From: RUG13615 sp040307715
GTDB taxonomy: Bacteria > Bacillota > Clostridia > Peptostreptococcales > Anaerovoracaceae
Direction: 5' to 3'
Assembly (NCBI GenBank): GCA_040307715.1
Contig: JAWRJC010000011.1
Coordinates: forward strand, 1 to 16,484
Length of the DNA: 16,484 nucleotides
Both the position numbers and the translations under genes were made by a program. Each line of letters opens with the position of its first letter. Position 1 is the stretch's first letter. Below are positions 14,701-16,484 of this stretch, one piece after another. A model generated the notes under the pieces. It was given only the letters and a program-made list of their open reading frames with translations. It was not told where the DNA came from and ran no database searches.

Positions 14701-16484
14701 TGCGATGCTCGAAAAGATTTTCCCGAAAGAGAGCATGTATATGGTCGTCGGCAGCGATGTCGTTTCCAATGCGTCCTCTTACCGTCTTCCGAAAACAGCG
14801 CACTCGATCCACACGTTCAACCATCTGATCTTCCGACGCAAATCGACCGAAGACGGCAGCGGCTCATACGGCGGGAAATACAGGAAAAACGCGTCTATGA
14901 TCACCGGTGACATCGTGGAACTGACACTGCCGGTCCAGCTCGAGGACATCAGTTCCACCAGGATCCGTCACAACATCGACGAAGGCCGAGACATTTCGAC
15001 CCTGATCGATCCTGTTGCCCAGAACTATATCTACGAATTCGGCTTATATAAAAGGGAGCCGCAGTTCAAATCCGTCGCCCACCGCAGCAATATCCGCCTG
15101 ACGACGAAGATGCTCGGCAGCAACGCCCGTGAAACACGTATCTTTGAAGAAGACGGCAAACAGCGTCTCGGCTTTGTCCGCACCTGTATTGCGGATAATC
15201 AGGATCTGCTGGACGAGCTGGGCGACAGTGTACTGGCTGCCTATATCCGCGAAGATGCGCCGGGACGGATCCTCATGATCCGGGAATTCAACGTCGTCGA
15301 CGCGTTTGATAAAGAATACCTATGCGATCTGCTCATTACGGAGACGATCCTGCGGACGCTAGAGAAGGGCTTTGCCTATGCGGTATACCGGCTCCGGCAG
15401 GAAGATCCGCAGAAGGATATGAAGATCCGTCTGCTCCGCCGCATGGGATTCAAGCAGGTCGTTATCAAAGGGACACCGACAGACTGCTACACCGCCAATA
15501 TGCACAACCCAATCGTTCTGTTCCATGACATGGAGACCGTCCTGAAGGATCCGTTCGATAAAGATGAACGGGTCATCCGGGCGGTGCAGAATGCCAGGAA
15601 CAGGATCATGGAATCGCTTGTCCGGCTGTATCCGGATTCGCTGGTCCTGTCGATCGATACACCGGTCATGAACCAGCGGATCATCGAGAAGATCACCCGC
15701 GAAAACGGCGTTTCCAACGTCCACAGCAAACGCGGCAAAAGGGGACCTTACATGTGCGTGCCTTTCGGCAAGATCCTGAACGGTCTTGTCGTTCCCAATA
15801 CCGTCACCAAGACCTTGCACATCCAGAAGTTCTTCGAACCTGATCTGTCGACCTTCACGATACGCGAGAATCAGTTCTATGCGTCGATCGACAACCAGGT
15901 GAACACCATCCAGTCCTTCGACCGGCCCGTCATCCTCGTCGACGACCTGCTGCACAAAGGGTACCGGATGCAGCGTCTCGATCCGCTTCTCAAGAAATGG
16001 GGTGTCAATGTGCACAAGATCATCGTCGGTCTCATCTCCGGCAGAGGCATGGATCTGATGAATGTGCAGGGCAGGGATGTGGACAGCGTTTACTATATCC
16101 CCAATCTGCGTGCCTGGTTCACTGAGTCTCTTGAGTATCCGTTCATCGCCGGGGATGCGATGACACGCGGGACAGGGACGTACGAAGACACCATGCGGGC
16201 GATCAACCTGATCATGCCCTATGTGATCCCAAAGTTTATGGCCGACAGAGACCTGGGGGATCTGGCGCATTTCTCCATGACCTGCCTGACCAACGCAAGG
16301 GATATCTTCCTGGCGCTCGAAGAAGCTTATCAGGACATTTACCAGAAAAAAATGACGGTGCAGCGGATCCCTGAGGCCATCCGGTTCTCCCGTCTGCCCG
16401 ATGTCGGCTGGTGTCTGGATTACGATATGTCTCTGGCGCCATCCGAATACATCAGCACGGATATCGAGCGGCTGTCGAGGCTGA
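11717..16484 (+). CDS. Giant multidomain protein: HD, HEAT-like, NadD-like nucleotidyltransferase, GNAT-like and PRTase-like domains; 3' end beyond the window
   Basis: At least 1,589 residues, open to the last base. Residues 1-164 are helical with no recognised fold. Residues 165-300 resemble an HD phosphohydrolase: VHHVAMHVG (His184-His185), ALAHDIGK (His213-Asp214), SNHS (His255), YADFR (Asp276). Residues 300-905 look like HEAT-type helical repeats, for example EGDVRRRAGALIGR and NDQEVRTAALVMLL. Residues 914-1112 resemble NadD/NMNAT: FFPGTFDPFSLSHKG, VVGSD (Asp1014) and ISSTRIR (1078-1084). The canonical HxGH is SLSH here. Residues 1118-1252 look GNAT-like (ILMIREFNVV, LLRRMGF) but weakly. 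Residues 1295-1450 resemble a type I phosphoribosyltransferase with VILVDDLLHKG (1405-1415). No signal peptide or membrane segment is seen, so it is probably cytoplasmic. Substrate unknown; nucleotide sensing or metabolism is inferred from the domain set. Confidence 0.88.
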   Translation, partial: MANTGAQLYRMIESRLTDRDFLKQLGLSKKRFLEILEEDDLKEAFAKTGDPLQLTYEQMIRLWETTAVRFGAAPEEGWLSYLCETTVTKLFGDGDRPEDPACAGSALLLWQVLDAFTDFRRQEAPFDPMRDIRPATEEEIADSDTKEEYLRMMAESRRMHIFTFLMLEKEYIGFDTVGHVFGVHHVAMHVGRQLKKTGVPVDLALISAAALAHDIGKFGCKGDEVRRIPYLHYYYTDKCLTRFGFPTISHIASNHSTWDLELENLSVESLLLIYADFRVKSRYEDGKEIIVFYSMKEAFDVILGKLDNVDEKKKARYERVYSKIKDFEDFMKARGVSVYLDRSELKTTRWVDPALLKPQQVVDRTKYLAVKYNIEIMHELRTDASFGDILEDARTEHNWNHIRAYLSMLEEYFTYMTMRQKQMTIGFLKEQLISREGDVRRRAGALIGRIIANYQEHYRKELPAGAARNEGIRANLEIWEEHIRYVMDPEPQFTEQQRRWMGYTMKMTFNSLAESVSDDERQAYADVFFETMRTIHLKGEGVFVFLDTMSDIPLDVMQEDNVNRLITFIKRIFKRNDQEVRTAALVMLLRLSGEPAKSRIRPENHKEIDRMTQLAVNRETPTSIVYLLARMRREMGYLDKHTAGFEAELEKRYEDTSEIFRDNLKVNTPWITKTVNIQFLLDAMRNGEKGDIFFTANHLANLLKVSERITVRHNAGLGLLELFEMLELSQRNEIAVELMKGLEIGDLEFSKYLPLYLGQIVLMLHPQELDECIYELRQNLVNGDEKTASVALETLGVIVTHYPEYRERFPDDKDFEARKKTVLGILLSGMAHYKRIIAQESFMVLGQYIFGSDLLSLEEKFDIYRHVYKKALILIYASNEVNLTFFSNAAALNNMYRFVSDYVFYHGRMRFRRPNRIAFFPGTFDPFSLSHKGIVTTIRDMGYEVYLAIDEFSWSKKTQPRGIRHDIIRMTMANEPDVYVFPENLPVNIANDKDLAMLEKIFPKESMYMVVGSDVVSNASSYRLPKTAHSIHTFNHLIFRRKSTEDGSGSYGGKYRKNASMITGDIVELTLPVQLEDISSTRIRHNIDEGRDISTLIDPVAQNYIYEFGLYKREPQFKSVAHRSNIRLTTKMLGSNARETRIFEEDGKQRLGFVRTCIADNQDLLDELGDSVLAAYIREDAPGRILMIREFNVVDAFDKEYLCDLLITETILRTLEKGFAYAVYRLRQEDPQKDMKIRLLRRMGFKQVVIKGTPTDCYTANMHNPIVLFHDMETVLKDPFDKDERVIRAVQNARNRIMESLVRLYPDSLVLSIDTPVMNQRIIEKITRENGVSNVHSKRGKRGPYMCVPFGKILNGLVVPNTVTKTLHIQKFFEPDLSTFTIRENQFYASIDNQVNTIQSFDRPVILVDDLLHKGYRMQRLDPLLKKWGVNVHKIIVGLISGRGMDLMNVQGRDVDSVYYIPNLRAWFTESLEYPFIAGDAMTRGTGTYEDTMRAINLIMPYVIPKFMADRDLGDLAHFSMTCLTNARDIFLALEEAYQDIYQKKMTVQRIPEAIRFSRLPDVGWCLDYDMSLAPSEYISTDIERLSRL

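Noticed and set aside
11951..14824. A 957-codon open frame on the minus strand opposite the giant gene.
   Set aside because: It is in codon register with the sense gene. Antisense stops arise only where the sense codons are TTA, CTA or TCA, which are rare here; its end is exactly the sense CTA at 11951. The sense strand carries recognisable motifs and the antisense product does not.

Overview
The window looks like an ordinary chromosomal stretch from a moderately GC-rich Bacillota, probably a gut-type member of Clostridia or Erysipelotrichia. Support for this: strong AGGAGG-type ribosome binding sites, TGnTATAAT promoters, an AddA-type helicase-nuclease, a Bacillus-type GpmI, a cytidylate-kinase-like protein of the kind common in these groups, and an NADP-type glutamate dehydrogenase. 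I cannot name a genus from sequence alone. No tRNA, rRNA, CRISPR array, insertion sequence or phage gene is visible. No gene-free stretch exceeds 300 bases.

Layout. A DNA polymerase IV gene (dinB, minus strand) runs off the left edge. Diverging from it is a two-gene operon of unrelated FAD-dependent flavoproteins: a HI0933/BaiN-like protein, then a COG2509-like protein. A cytidylate-kinase-like gene with its own promoter follows. A bidirectional terminator separates it from gpmI on the minus strand. gpmI and addA diverge from a short intergenic region that carries a perfect 7-4-7 palindrome. addA ends at a second bidirectional terminator shared with gdhA on the minus strand. gdhA diverges from the last and largest gene.

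The last gene is the remarkable one. From a GTG start at 11717 with a good ribosome binding site, a single plus-strand frame stays open to the right edge: 1,589 codons without a stop, still incomplete. Its translation reads as a chain of domains: an N-terminal helical part, an HD-type phosphohydrolase, about 600 residues of HEAT-like helices, an NMNAT/NadD-like nucleotidyltransferase with an altered HxGH motif, a GNAT-like segment, a type I phosphoribosyltransferase-like domain with a VDD PRPP-loop, and a C-terminal helical part. The HD plus nucleotidyltransferase pair recalls the YqeK-NadD neighbours of Bacillota. With the PRTase it suggests a nucleotide (possibly NAD-related or alarmone) sensing or processing enzyme, but that is inference.

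The other genes cover translesion synthesis, double-strand break repair, glycolysis, ammonium assimilation and flavin redox. Apart from the flavoprotein pair they are mostly single transcription units, so the window gives little operon context for the giant gene.
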